Notes: generated by a model from the sequence alone, not told the origin. Positions 1 to 7,137 are shown, counted from the stretch's first letter. The stretch is 15,343 nucleotides of DNA from Flavobacteriaceae bacterium (GCA_002693605.1 NZQO01000035.1:1-15343), one strand, 5' to 3'. Numbers and translations: made by a program.

Positions 1-1646
1 CGAATATTATCTTCGGAAAAAGTATTCATCCCGTGCTTCCGTAGCGATATCACGGCCTCTAATTCTTCCGAAGCATTTTTTCCATTATCCCATAAATGTG
101 CGGTTGGGTGCGCACCCCCAATGGCACGGGCATCGCTATCGGTTATATAGCGTAGGCCATTCGCCTGGGCCGTTTCCAACAATTTTCGCAAGGCCTGGGT
201 CTCGTCAACCCCAGTTGGTATGTCACTGTAGCTATACGCCACGGTAACCTTGTCCCAAGCCCCAATACCTACCCCGTAGGCATTTTCAAAGTTTATCTTT
301 CCATCAAGCAATTGCAGGGCGGGGTGCGGATAATCCATAACGCTAGCCCGTTGGGTGGGACTGGCGGCAAAGTTGTGCGCAAAACCGAGCGTATGCCCAA
401 CCTCATGCGCAGATAATTGCCTGATACGCGCCAGCGCCATTTCCATCATGGGCTGATGGTTATTATCTGATATGGCGAAAGGTTTGTCCATGAGCGCCTG
501 GGCAATCATAAAATCCTGGCGTATCCTGAGGCTTCCCAAGCTAACGTGGCCCTTTATTATTTCCCCGGTACGGGGGTCGACCACGCTACCGCCATAGCTC
601 CAACCGCGTGTGCTGCGGTGTACCCATTGAATTAAATTGTACCGAACATCCATCGGGTCGGCGTCCTCAGGCAACATCTTTACCTGAAAGGCATTGCTAT
701 ATCCAATAGCCTCGAAGGCTTCATTCCACCAGCGGGCGCCCTCCAAAAGCGCAGTGCGAACAGGTTCCGGCGTACCTGGGTCTAAATAGTAAATGATGGG
801 TTCCTTGGCCTCACTCGTGGCCTCGTTGGGATTTTTCTTTTCCAATCGGTGCCGAGTAATGAACCGTTGTTCTACGGGCTCCCAAATTGGGGTGCTATAA
901 TCATAATATGTCAACGGAAAGGAACCGCTTCGGGGGTCGAAAACTCGTGGGGTGTAACCCTCATCGGGCAATTGCACGAAACTATAGTGTTGGATCACCG
1001 AAACAGTCTGCGCATCGGGGGCTACACTTCTAATATTTCTTCCGGTAGGTTCGCCAACAAAGGTAAGCAGCGCCTCAAACTCGGTATTCTTCGGAAATGA
1101 CTTAGTGCGCTCCATCCAGAGGGCACTTCGTGACTTTTCGAGCTTGTAGGTACCCTCTTTCTGCGATTTTAGGCGCTGTGCCACACCGTGGGAATCTTCC
1201 AACAGGAATGGCGTGAGGTCAATTACGTACCTTTCAGAATTGGTTTCCTTAATCTCGAAACCAAATAGCACCGAGCGCGCAAACGCCTCGTCAATAGATT
1301 TCCGTTCCAGGACATTCGAGGTGTTAGCCCTAAATTTTAAGTTTGGCTGCATCAGCAACAATTTGTTGCCGGCTTTTATGAATTTGACCACGGCCTGATC
1401 ACCCAATTGACCACGATCTAAACCTATATCGTTACTTCCAAGTCCCGTTCGGAGAGAATGCACGAACAAAAACTCGCGGTCAAGGCGGTCCTTCGGAACT
1501 TCCAGGTAAAGCTCGCCATCTGCCTCGGAAAAGTGAAAGTTGAAATAACCGTTTGCGGTTTCTAAGTTTTCCTTTTTCTCCAAGAACTGCGCTTGCGCCG
1601 AAGCAGTTCCAACGAAAAGGGCAATTAATACGTATACAATTTTCAT
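1..1646 (-). CDS. Secreted zinc metalloprotease, DUF5117/DUF4953 type (3' end outside window)
   Basis: Probable secreted zinc-dependent metallopeptidase; substrate unknown. The 548 codons in the window are open from ATG 1646-1644 to the left edge, so the C-terminus is missing. Residues 1-19 (MKIVYVLIALFVGTASAQA) form a classical signal peptide. The next 200 or so residues resemble DUF5117, the N-terminal domain of these Bacteroidota proteases. The catalytic part has the extended zinc motif HEVGHTLGFAHN (H414, E415, H418, third ligand H424), followed by SVMDYPHP, which fits a Met-turn. An ARWWNEAFEAIGY segment before the motif is also typical of the family. Family members usually exceed 750 residues, so roughly a third may be missing. 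The gene diverges from prfB across 204 bases. Family assignment is from recalled motifs; the metalloprotease call is firm, the exact subfamily less so. Confidence 0.9.
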   Translation of the reverse strand, partial: MKIVYVLIALFVGTASAQAQFLEKKENLETANGYFNFHFSEADGELYLEVPKDRLDREFLFVHSLRTGLGSNDIGLDRGQLGDQAVVKFIKAGNKLLLMQPNLKFRANTSNVLERKSIDEAFARSVLFGFEIKETNSERYVIDLTPFLLEDSHGVAQRLKSQKEGTYKLEKSRSALWMERTKSFPKNTEFEALLTFVGEPTGRNIRSVAPDAQTVSVIQHYSFVQLPDEGYTPRVFDPRSGSFPLTYYDYSTPIWEPVEQRFITRHRLEKKNPNEATSEAKEPIIYYLDPGTPEPVRTALLEGARWWNEAFEAIGYSNAFQVKMLPEDADPMDVRYNLIQWVHRSTRGWSYGGSVVDPRTGEIIKGHVSLGSLRIRQDFMIAQALMDKPFAISDNNHQPMMEMALARIRQLSAHEVGHTLGFAHNFAASPTQRASVMDYPHPALQLLDGKINFENAYGVGIGAWDKVTVAYSYSDIPTGVDETQALRKLLETAQANGLRYITDSDARAIGGAHPTAHLWDNGKNASEELEAVISLRKHGMNTFSEDNI

Positions 1647-1665
1647 ATAATTTCGTTTCGGTAGC

Positions 1666-1690
1666 GGAAATGCAGGCAATGCAAATTTCC
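1666..1690. repeat. Imperfect inverted repeat upstream of the metalloprotease
   Basis: The arms GGAAATGCA and TGCAAATTTCC flank a short centre (GGCAA), with one bulged A. The element lies 20-44 bases upstream of the metalloprotease start, so it could be a leader hairpin or an operator. Only the symmetry is seen; no function is shown. Confidence 0.4.
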
Positions 1691-1762
1691 GAAGCATAAA
1701 GCTATAAAAAAATAAGTTAGAAAGGACCTTGAAATAGTGCCGCTTAAAATTCGGTCGAAAAC

Positions 1763-1794
1763 TTGCATCCAGGGTTCCATTACTTGTACTTTTG
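1763..1794 (+). promoter_or_regulatory. Candidate promoter of prfB (TTG / TACTTTTG)
   Basis: TACTTTTG at 1787-1794 matches the Bacteroidota primary-sigma -7 consensus TAnnTTTG exactly. A TTG at 1763-1765 lies 21 bases upstream, within the 17-23 base spacing described for flavobacterial promoters. The predicted leader to the prfB ATG is about 50 bases. Confidence 0.65.
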
Positions 1795-1850
1795 GTCTAT
1801 CAGTAAAAGAGGCTTCGACAACGCCCGGAAAATACTAACAAAATTACACT

Positions 1851-2958
1851 ATGGTTACTAACGATCAACTCCAAGACCTTCGCTCCCGCCTGGATGCGTT
1901 AAGGCAATATCTTTGACATTGCCCAAAAGCGAATAGAAATCCAGAACGAAGAGGAAAAAACCTTCGACCCTAACTTTTGGAACAATCCACAGGAGGCAGA
2001 AGCCTTTATGAAAGTGCTGCGCACCAAGAAAAAATGGGTGACCGACTATGAGGAAGGGGTTACCCTTACCGACGACCTGGAGGTTCTTTACGAATTTTTC
2101 AAGGAAGGCGAGGGTGAGGCAGAAACTGTCGAGAAGCGATACGCCCAAGCCTTGCAAGCAATAGAGGCCCTGGAATTTCGCAACATGTTGAGCGAGGAGG
2201 GCGACGACCTAAGTGCCGTACTTCAAATTACGGCTGGTGCCGGTGGCACTGAAAGTTGCGATTGGGCGCAGATGCTCATGCGCATGTATTTAATGTGGGC
2301 CGAAAAAAATGGATATGCCGTAAAGGAACTGAACTATCAGGAAGGGGACGTAGCCGGTATTAAGACCGTTACGCTGGAAATTGACGGCGAGTTTGCGTTT
2401 GGCTGGCTAAAGGGCGAAAATGGCGTGCACCGGTTGGTGCGCATCTCACCTTTTGACAGCAACGCGAAGCGGCACACCAGTTTTGCAAGTGTTTATGTAT
2501 ATCCGTTGGCCGACGACACTATTGAAATCGATATAAATCCGGGCGATATTTCCTGGGATTTTGCCCGCAGTAGCGGTGCCGGAGGGCAAAACGTGAATAA
2601 GGTGGAGACAAAGGCCATCCTTACCCATAAACCATCGGGAATCGTGATTCATAATTCGGAAACAAGATCGCAACTGGAAAATCGGCAAAAGGCAATGCAG
2701 ATGTTGAAGTCGCAGTTATACGAAATAGAACTACGAAAACAACAGGAAAAGCGCGCAGAGATTGAGGGCAACAAGATGGCGATAGAGTGGGGCTCGCAAA
2801 TTAGGAATTACATATTACACCCCTATAAATTGGTTAAGGATGTACGCACGGCGCACGAAACGGGTAATACCGACGCCGTGTTGGATGGAGAAATAGACGA
2901 ATTTTTAAAGGCGTATTTGATGATGACGGGGCAGAAGAAAACTGACAATGAGCTATAA
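1851..2958 (+). CDS. prfB: Peptide chain release factor 2, with programmed +1 frameshift
   Basis: Class I release factor that reads UGA and UAA in the ribosomal A site and triggers peptide release. Translation starts at ATG 1851 and gives 21 codons ending ...RQYL, then meets an in-frame TGA at 1914-1916. Skipping T1914 continues as DIAQKRIEIQ... to TAA 2956-2958. The product is 368 residues, against 365 in E. coli. The tripeptide SPF (residues 199-201), which gives RF2 its UGA specificity, distinguishes it from RF1. The peptidyl-hydrolysis motif GGQ is at 244-246 within SSGAGGQNVNKVET. The internal stop is therefore autoregulatory recoding, not a mutation: low RF2 slows termination at UGA and favours the shift. 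It appears monocistronic, with a good promoter upstream and a hairpin downstream. An annotation starting at the internal ATG 2008 would lose 52 residues. Confidence 0.97.
1902..1917 (+). other. prfB programmed +1 frameshift site
   Basis: The sequence is AGG CAA TAT CTT TGA C in the initial frame. The slippery CTT (1911-1913), the TGA stop (1914-1916) and the following C are the conserved core; slippage of the P-site tRNA from CUU to UUU puts GAC (1915-1917) in the A site. The classical site reads AGG GGG TAT CTT TGA C. Here the Shine-Dalgarno-like AGGGGG is reduced to AGGCAA, so base pairing to 16S rRNA would be weak. Confidence 0.93.
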
Positions 2959-3000
2959 AAAAAACAAAGGGAACACAAAATAAAATCTTTGTTCCCTTTG
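2957..3000 (-). terminator. Hairpin terminator between prfB and the DUF2784-like gene
   Basis: An 11-bp perfect stem (CAAAGGGAACA at 2965-2975 with TGTTCCCTTTG at 2990-3000) has a 14-base loop. Eight A residues precede it at 2957-2964, so the U-tract exists only in a leftward transcript. It best fits termination of the minus-strand gene ending at 3106. It may also end prfB messages, but no T-tract follows on that side. Confidence 0.7.
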
Positions 3001-3105
3001 CAATCATATTCCTTCAGTGGGCATTATCCCGCGAAGTACAATGGGTATGTTCTCAGCTTTAATAGGAAGCACCCCAATACGATATCATAAAGATAGTAAA
3101 CATCT

Positions 3106-3507
3106 TCAAATCAGCATATTATTTAATTTATTTTTAACATTTTTAAAGTAATCTTTCCAGTTAACATAGGTAGAAATTGACACGAGCAACAAAAATATCC
3201 ATAATGTAGCTGTATTGGCCGTATGGTAGGATATGTCTACGCCCACGAGACGTTCCACCAAGTATTCAATATAGGAAGGGGTATTGGGGTATCTATCCAG
3301 TTTTTCGAGGACTTGCCAGTGCCAGTCGGTGCAGGGACAATACCCGAATCCATACCAAATGCCCAAGACGCCCCACGACACGGCCGTAGCCATGAGAAGG
3401 TACCAATTGTAACGGCGCGTACGCCGCCACATCCAGCCAAACATATTGAAGAGTATGATAGCAGTATGGAATAATAGGAAGAAGACATCTAACGCTTCGT
3501 AAACCAT
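3106..3507 (-). CDS. Small DUF2784-like integral membrane protein
   Basis: A 133-residue membrane protein of unknown function. Hydrophobic segments are near residues 6-24, 37-54 and 99-116, with a basic loop (RRTRR) after the first. The segment GYCPCTDWHWQ (55-65), with two cysteines and the DWHW cluster, and the overall layout resemble bacterial DUF2784 proteins, which have no established activity. The ATG at 3507-3505 is the natural start because the first membrane segment begins at once. It is divergent from the sulfotransferase (59 bases between starts) and convergent with prfB. A weak -7-like box on the minus strand (TAGTTTCG, 3528-3521) lies 13 bases before the start. Membrane location is clear; the family name is from memory of the motif pattern. 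Confidence 0.75.
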   Translation of the reverse strand: MVYEALDVFFLLFHTAIILFNMFGWMWRRTRRYNWYLLMATAVSWGVLGIWYGFGYCPCTDWHWQVLEKLDRYPNTPSYIEYLVERLVGVDISYHTANTATLWIFLLLVSISTYVNWKDYFKNVKNKLNNMLI

Positions 3508-3551
3508 ACTATAAAAATAACGAAACTAGTATTTCCATCAGATTTCATATG

Positions 3552-3559
3552 TATATTTG
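3552..3559 (+). promoter_or_regulatory. -7 promoter-like box next to the sulfotransferase start
   Basis: TATATTTG is an exact match to TAnnTTTG and ends only 7 bases before ATG 3567. I see no TTG at the expected upstream spacing. If used, it would give an almost leaderless message. Confidence 0.4.
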
Positions 3560-3566
3560 ACAGTGC

Positions 3567-4217
3567 ATGCTTACCTTTCAATCTAAAGCCAACAAGTGTC
3601 TCGTCACGACCAACTACAAGGTTATGTATTCGTCCCTCCACTTCAACGAGGGATTGGAACCGTTTAGAATAAGGGCGTTGGCGTTTCATCAACTCAAGTT
3701 AAGATTGGGAATTGCCCCACACCTTGAACATTATCTGGTGGTACGTAACCCCTACGATAGGTTGGAGTCCTTTTTCAAGAATAAGTTCAGGAAAAACATC
3801 CATGAGCGGGAAATAGAAAGGTGGGAACATTGCCAACGAATCTTTTTTCCGCAAATGGGTCTCTCGAATAATGTCAATTACCTAGAGAACAAAGCGGCAT
3901 TTTTAAAGGTTACTTTTGAAATGTTCATTAAAATGCTCCCCTTAGTCTATACCCATGACGCGCACTTGATTCCGCAATCACAGAGTGAAGTGCTAAAATT
4001 GCCAAAGGGAAACTTCCGCATAAAATATACCTCGGTATATAAAATGGAGCTGCCAAAACACCTGGAGATCCTAGCAAAAAATTTGGAAATTGACCTTGGG
4101 CACCCACTCAACCCAACAAAACCCACAGATAACGTAGTGCAATGGACGCCGGAATTACGCAAAATCGTTGCGAAATTATATGAGGATGATTTCCGAAATT
4201 ATGGATATAAAACATAA
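3567..4217 (+). CDS. Sulfotransferase family protein (PAPS-dependent)
   Basis: Probable cytoplasmic enzyme that moves a sulfuryl group from 3'-phosphoadenylyl sulfate (PAPS) to an unknown acceptor. In its 216 residues, VTTNYKVMYSSL (13-24) sits where the 5'-phosphosulfate loop belongs, with K18 and S22/S23 as likely phosphate contacts. VVRNPYDRLESFFKNKF (58-74) is a very typical 3'-phosphate-binding motif; R60 and S68 keep the eight-residue spacing seen in sulfotransferases. The C-terminal LYEDDFRNYGY also matches the carbohydrate-sulfotransferase-like families. There is no signal peptide. It is 11 bases upstream of a geranylgeranyl-reductase-like flavoprotein, so co-transcription is likely. 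The acceptor could be a glycan, lipid or isoprenoid; nothing here decides it. The family call is strong; the lack of a textbook PKxGST loop makes the subfamily uncertain. Confidence 0.82.
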   Translation: MLTFQSKANKCLVTTNYKVMYSSLHFNEGLEPFRIRALAFHQLKLRLGIAPHLEHYLVVRNPYDRLESFFKNKFRKNIHEREIERWEHCQRIFFPQMGLSNNVNYLENKAAFLKVTFEMFIKMLPLVYTHDAHLIPQSQSEVLKLPKGNFRIKYTSVYKMELPKHLEILAKNLEIDLGHPLNPTKPTDNVVQWTPELRKIVAKLYEDDFRNYGYKT

Positions 4218-4228
4218 CCCCTTTTACC

Positions 4229-5461
4229 TTGGCACTTACCGAACTTGAGGTTGATATCGCCATTGTGGGCGCCGGACCCGCGGGCTGCGCCGCTGCCCTA
4301 TCGCTCGCCGATAGTGGTCTCTCGGTGGTAATCTTAGATAAGGATAAATTTCCACGCGATAAAATTTGCGGAGATGCACTTAGCGCCGATGTCGTAAACC
4401 AGCTTTACAAATTGAACCGCGAGATCGGCGATAGTTTTTTGAGGACTACCCGTAAGCATCAGGCCAAGGGTATCCGTTTCTACGCACCAAACGGAAATCC
4501 GCTGGATATCTCCTTTCAACAAAAACAATCGAAACCGAAAGGTGGGTTCGTGATGGAACGCTTCAATTTCGATCATTTTATAATGGAACAAGTTCGCGCG
4601 GAAGCCAACTGCAGGATCTTGGAAGGTCAAAAAATATCTGGCATTACCGTACTACCCGATGCAGTTGAACTAGGCACGCCAGCTTATGCCATTCGAGCAA
4701 AGATGGCTTTGGGGGCCGACGGGGCAAACTCAATACTAAACCGTACGTTGGTGCCGGCAAAGATAGACCGAAACCATCACAGCGGTGGCCTGCGGCAATA
4801 TTTTGAAAACGTGCGCGGAATGCAAGGCGAGGGCTACATCGAGCTCCATTTTTACAAAGAAATCCTGCCCGGGTACCTCTGGATATTTCCCCTACCCAAT
4901 AACAGGGCCAATGTAGGCATAGGTATGCTCTCCAGGAAAATTTCAGAACGGAATATCGATCTAAAGGCCACTCTCCACCAACTGCTGAAGGGGCACCCCA
5001 ATTTAAAATTTCGGTTTAAGGATGCAACCCCGCTCGAAACACCAAAGGGGTTTGGCCTGCCGTTAGGATCGAAAAAGCGAAAGCTATCGGGCGACCGCTT
5101 TTTATTACTGGGTGACGCCGCAAGCCTTATTGACCCTTTTACTGGCGAGGGAATTGGCAATGCCATTCGCAGTGGACGCTTGGCAGCCGCCCATTGCCGC
5201 GCCGCCTTTAAGGAAAATAGATTTGATGCCGATTTCAATTTGCGCTATGACAACGCTATATACAAAGCCGTTTGGAAAGAGATGCAGGTGAGCAGGCAAC
5301 TTCAACACCTGTTGAAATTTCCCTGGTTGTTCAATTTTATCGTAAAAAAGGCCTCCAGGAACACTTCGGTCCAATTGCTCTTGACGGCCATGTTAGATGA
5401 CATCGATCTAAAGCGAGAACTCGCTAAGCCCGGATTTTACCTCAAACTTTTTTTCCGTTAA
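4229..5461 (+). CDS. FAD-dependent oxidoreductase, geranylgeranyl reductase family
   Basis: A 410-residue flavoprotein of the family that includes geranylgeranyl reductases, which saturate isoprenoid double bonds in lipids, quinones or pigments. The N-terminal Rossmann motif is VGAGPAG (13-19), with acidic D37 at the end of strand two for the FAD ribose. FPRDKICGDAL (41-51) is the family's characteristic PxxKxCGD segment. A second FAD motif, GDAASLIDPFTGEGIGNAIRSG, starts at residue 295 with D296. No membrane segment is evident. The start is an unusual TTG: an in-frame stop lies at 4208-4210, no ATG comes before the FAD motif, and a later start would destroy it. It follows the sulfotransferase by 11 bases and precedes an unrecognised gene by 35. 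The substrate is unknown; menaquinone, carotenoid or lipid side chains are all possible. Confidence 0.86.
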   Translation: MALTELEVDIAIVGAGPAGCAAALSLADSGLSVVILDKDKFPRDKICGDALSADVVNQLYKLNREIGDSFLRTTRKHQAKGIRFYAPNGNPLDISFQQKQSKPKGGFVMERFNFDHFIMEQVRAEANCRILEGQKISGITVLPDAVELGTPAYAIRAKMALGADGANSILNRTLVPAKIDRNHHSGGLRQYFENVRGMQGEGYIELHFYKEILPGYLWIFPLPNNRANVGIGMLSRKISERNIDLKATLHQLLKGHPNLKFRFKDATPLETPKGFGLPLGSKKRKLSGDRFLLLGDAASLIDPFTGEGIGNAIRSGRLAAAHCRAAFKENRFDADFNLRYDNAIYKAVWKEMQVSRQLQHLLKFPWLFNFIVKKASRNTSVQLLLTAMLDDIDLKRELAKPGFYLKLFFR

Positions 5462-5496
5462 GGTGATGAACGGCAAAATTTGTTACTTTGTACCCT

Positions 5497-5976
5497 ATGA
5501 AACCTGCCACCGTAGCCCAGCTTAAGAAAGAATTGAACCACAAAACGGCGGCAGAACTGCTAAGTCTTTGCCTGCGATTGGCAAAGTTCAAGAAGGAAAA
5601 CAAGGAACTTTTAACCTACCTGCTTTTCGATGCCGACCAAGAAGCGTTTTATATAACGCAAGTGAAGGAACACATCGATGAGGCCTTCGGCCAAATGAAT
5701 ACGACACGTTCTTATTTTATGAAAAAAAGTGTCCGCAAAATTCTGAAGGAAACGAAAAAGTATATTCGGTATTCGCTAAAGAAGGAAACCGAAGTTGAGC
5801 TCTTGCTCTATTTCTGCGAAAAACTGAAAAACACCAAACCCTCTATTTCAAAAAACCGGACACTTTCTAATTTGTACGAGAGGCAGTTAGCGCTAATAGA
5901 AAAAAAGTTGTCTGGGCTGCACGAGGATCTGCAGTATGACTATCAGGAAGAATTGAGGTTGCTACGAAATTCATGA
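5497..5976 (+). CDS. Unrecognised helical protein, 159 residues
   Basis: I do not recognise this protein. It is highly charged and lysine/glutamate-rich, with leucine spacing that predicts an almost entirely alpha-helical, soluble protein. It has no signal peptide, membrane segment, catalytic motif or cysteine-rich site. Segments such as VRKILKETKKYIRYSLKK are strongly basic, while the C-terminal third is coiled-coil-like. I chose ATG 5497 over an in-frame TTG at 5488 because the TTG lies inside a -7-like box (TACTTTG, 5484-5490). Codon use resembles the neighbours, so recent transfer is not suggested. It lies 35 bases after the flavoprotein and may be read through from it or from its own start. 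That it is a real gene is likely, from a long open frame in otherwise dense coding DNA; its function is open. Confidence 0.7.
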   Translation: MKPATVAQLKKELNHKTAAELLSLCLRLAKFKKENKELLTYLLFDADQEAFYITQVKEHIDEAFGQMNTTRSYFMKKSVRKILKETKKYIRYSLKKETEVELLLYFCEKLKNTKPSISKNRTLSNLYERQLALIEKKLSGLHEDLQYDYQEELRLLRNS

Positions 5977-6055
5977 GGGTTGTAATTGCAACAATTTCAA
6001 CTATATTACGTCGTTTTTATTCAAATTCGTACTTTAGTATAAAATCTCAGTGACT

Positions 6056-6787
6056 ATGAAGAAAACCATTTCGGCGCTCGTTTTTGCCATTGCCATTATC
6101 GTAGCCGCGGTGGTATTGGGGAATGCCTTTATAAACCGAAACAAGGCGCAACAAACCATATCGGTAACGGGATTGGGGGAGGCCGATTTCACTTCAGACC
6201 TTATTGTCTGGGAAGCTCGCTATACCCGTATGGATGCCGACCTATCGGCAGCCTACGCCGATTTGGAACGTGACAAGATGCTTATTTCGGAATATCTACG
6301 GGAAAATGGTATCGACCTCTCGAACGTGGTTTTTTCAGCGGTTAACACTTCTGAGAACAACGAGCCCATCTATGGCGACAACGGCAACTATCTCGGTTCT
6401 CGGTTTACTGGCTACACCTTATCGCAGACACTGGAGATAACCTCAAAGGAAGTGGAAAAAATTGAACGCATCTCGCGCGAGATTACCCAATTGCTCAACC
6501 AAGGGGTACAGCTCTATTCCCTCGCGCCGCGCTATTACTTTACCCAAATTGAGGACCTGAAGATCGAAATGATTGCCCGAGCGACTGAGAATGCGCGCTT
6601 ACGCGCAGAGCAGATCGCTGAAAATTCGGGCGCTGAGTTGGGCGAGCTTATTAGCGGAGATATGGGAGTTTTTCAAATTACGGGTCAGAACTCCGGCGAG
6701 GATTATAGCTGGGGCGGTGCGTATAATACCGCTTCCAAGGAAAAAACGACATCAATAACGATGAAACTGAAATATAATGTAGATTAA
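6056..6787 (+). CDS. SIMPL (DUF541) domain envelope protein
   Basis: A 243-residue exported or membrane-anchored protein. Residues 5-27 are a hydrophobic signal or anchor helix; the rest, from about QTISVTGLGEADF (35-47) to the C-terminus, has the SIMPL/DUF541 pattern, including the opening VTGxGE and the closing SITMKLKY strand. Family members have been linked to signalling and oxidative-stress protection, but no biochemical activity is general for them. The start is ATG 6056; an in-frame GTG six bases upstream is less likely because MKKTISAL gives a standard signal start. A -7-like TACTTTAG (6030-6037, one mismatch) lies 18 bases ahead. The ArsC gene begins 5 bases after its stop, so the two are probably co-transcribed. 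Confidence 0.9.
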   Translation: MKKTISALVFAIAIIVAAVVLGNAFINRNKAQQTISVTGLGEADFTSDLIVWEARYTRMDADLSAAYADLERDKMLISEYLRENGIDLSNVVFSAVNTSENNEPIYGDNGNYLGSRFTGYTLSQTLEITSKEVEKIERISREITQLLNQGVQLYSLAPRYYFTQIEDLKIEMIARATENARLRAEQIAENSGAELGELISGDMGVFQITGQNSGEDYSWGGAYNTASKEKTTSITMKLKYNVD

Positions 6788-6792
6788 TACGT

Positions 6793-7137
6793 ATGACAAC
6801 ACTATATCACAATCCGAGGTGCAGTAAGTCCAGGCAGGCCTTGCAATTGCTCGAGGAAAAAAACGAAGACCTCACTATTATAAAATATTTAGACAATCCG
6901 CCCACGCCTGCCAAGCTTTCCGAATTGATTGCCCTATTGGGAATCGCGCCCATTGATTTGGTGCGCAAGAATGAGAGCATTTGGAAAGAAAGGTACAAGG
7001 GTAAACAACTAACCGACTCAGAGCTCGTGAATGCCATGGTTGCTCACCCAAAATTAATTGAACGTCCCATCGCCATTAAAGGGTTTAAGGCGATAATAGG
7101 AAGACCTCCCGAAAAGGTTCTGGAAATTTTACAATAG
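6793..7137 (+). CDS. arsC: Arsenate reductase family protein (glutaredoxin-linked ArsC)
   Basis: A 114-residue thioredoxin-fold protein of the ArsC/Spx/YffB superfamily. The catalytic cysteine is C10 in YHNPRCSKSR. The three arginines that hold the oxyanion in E. coli ArsC (R60, R94, R107) have matching residues at R58 (LVRKNE), R91 (HPKLIERPI) and R104 (GRPPEKVL), which favours a true reductase over Spx or YffB relatives. The reaction would be arsenate to arsenite using glutathione/glutaredoxin-type thiols. No ars transporter or ArsR repressor is next to it; it sits 5 bases after a SIMPL gene, so a general thiol or stress role is equally possible. No clear hairpin follows within the 102 bases to the next gene. 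Confidence 0.9.
   Translation: MTTLYHNPRCSKSRQALQLLEEKNEDLTIIKYLDNPPTPAKLSELIALLGIAPIDLVRKNESIWKERYKGKQLTDSELVNAMVAHPKLIERPIAIKGFKAIIGRPPEKVLEILQ

Noticed and set aside
849..1398. Plus-strand open frames of 83 and 61 codons
   Set aside because: Both lie opposite the metalloprotease, which has a continuous frame with family motifs through the same stretch.
1914..1916. In-frame stop in prfB as a sign of a pseudogene or sequencing error
   Set aside because: The stop is TGA in a CTT TGA C context, and the +1 frame continues with intact RF2 sequence, giving the normal length. This is the known recoding arrangement.
1858..2157. 99-codon open frame on the minus strand
   Set aside because: It is antisense to the 5' part of prfB, whose protein is unmistakable, and its product has no recognisable features.
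3001..3105. Possible small RNA or short gene between the hairpin and the DUF2784-like stop
   Set aside because: No convincing reading frame, promoter box or paired structure was seen in these 105 bases.
3223..3488. Two 83-codon frames, one on each strand
   Set aside because: They overlap the DUF2784-like gene in other frames; only that frame gives a sensible membrane protein.
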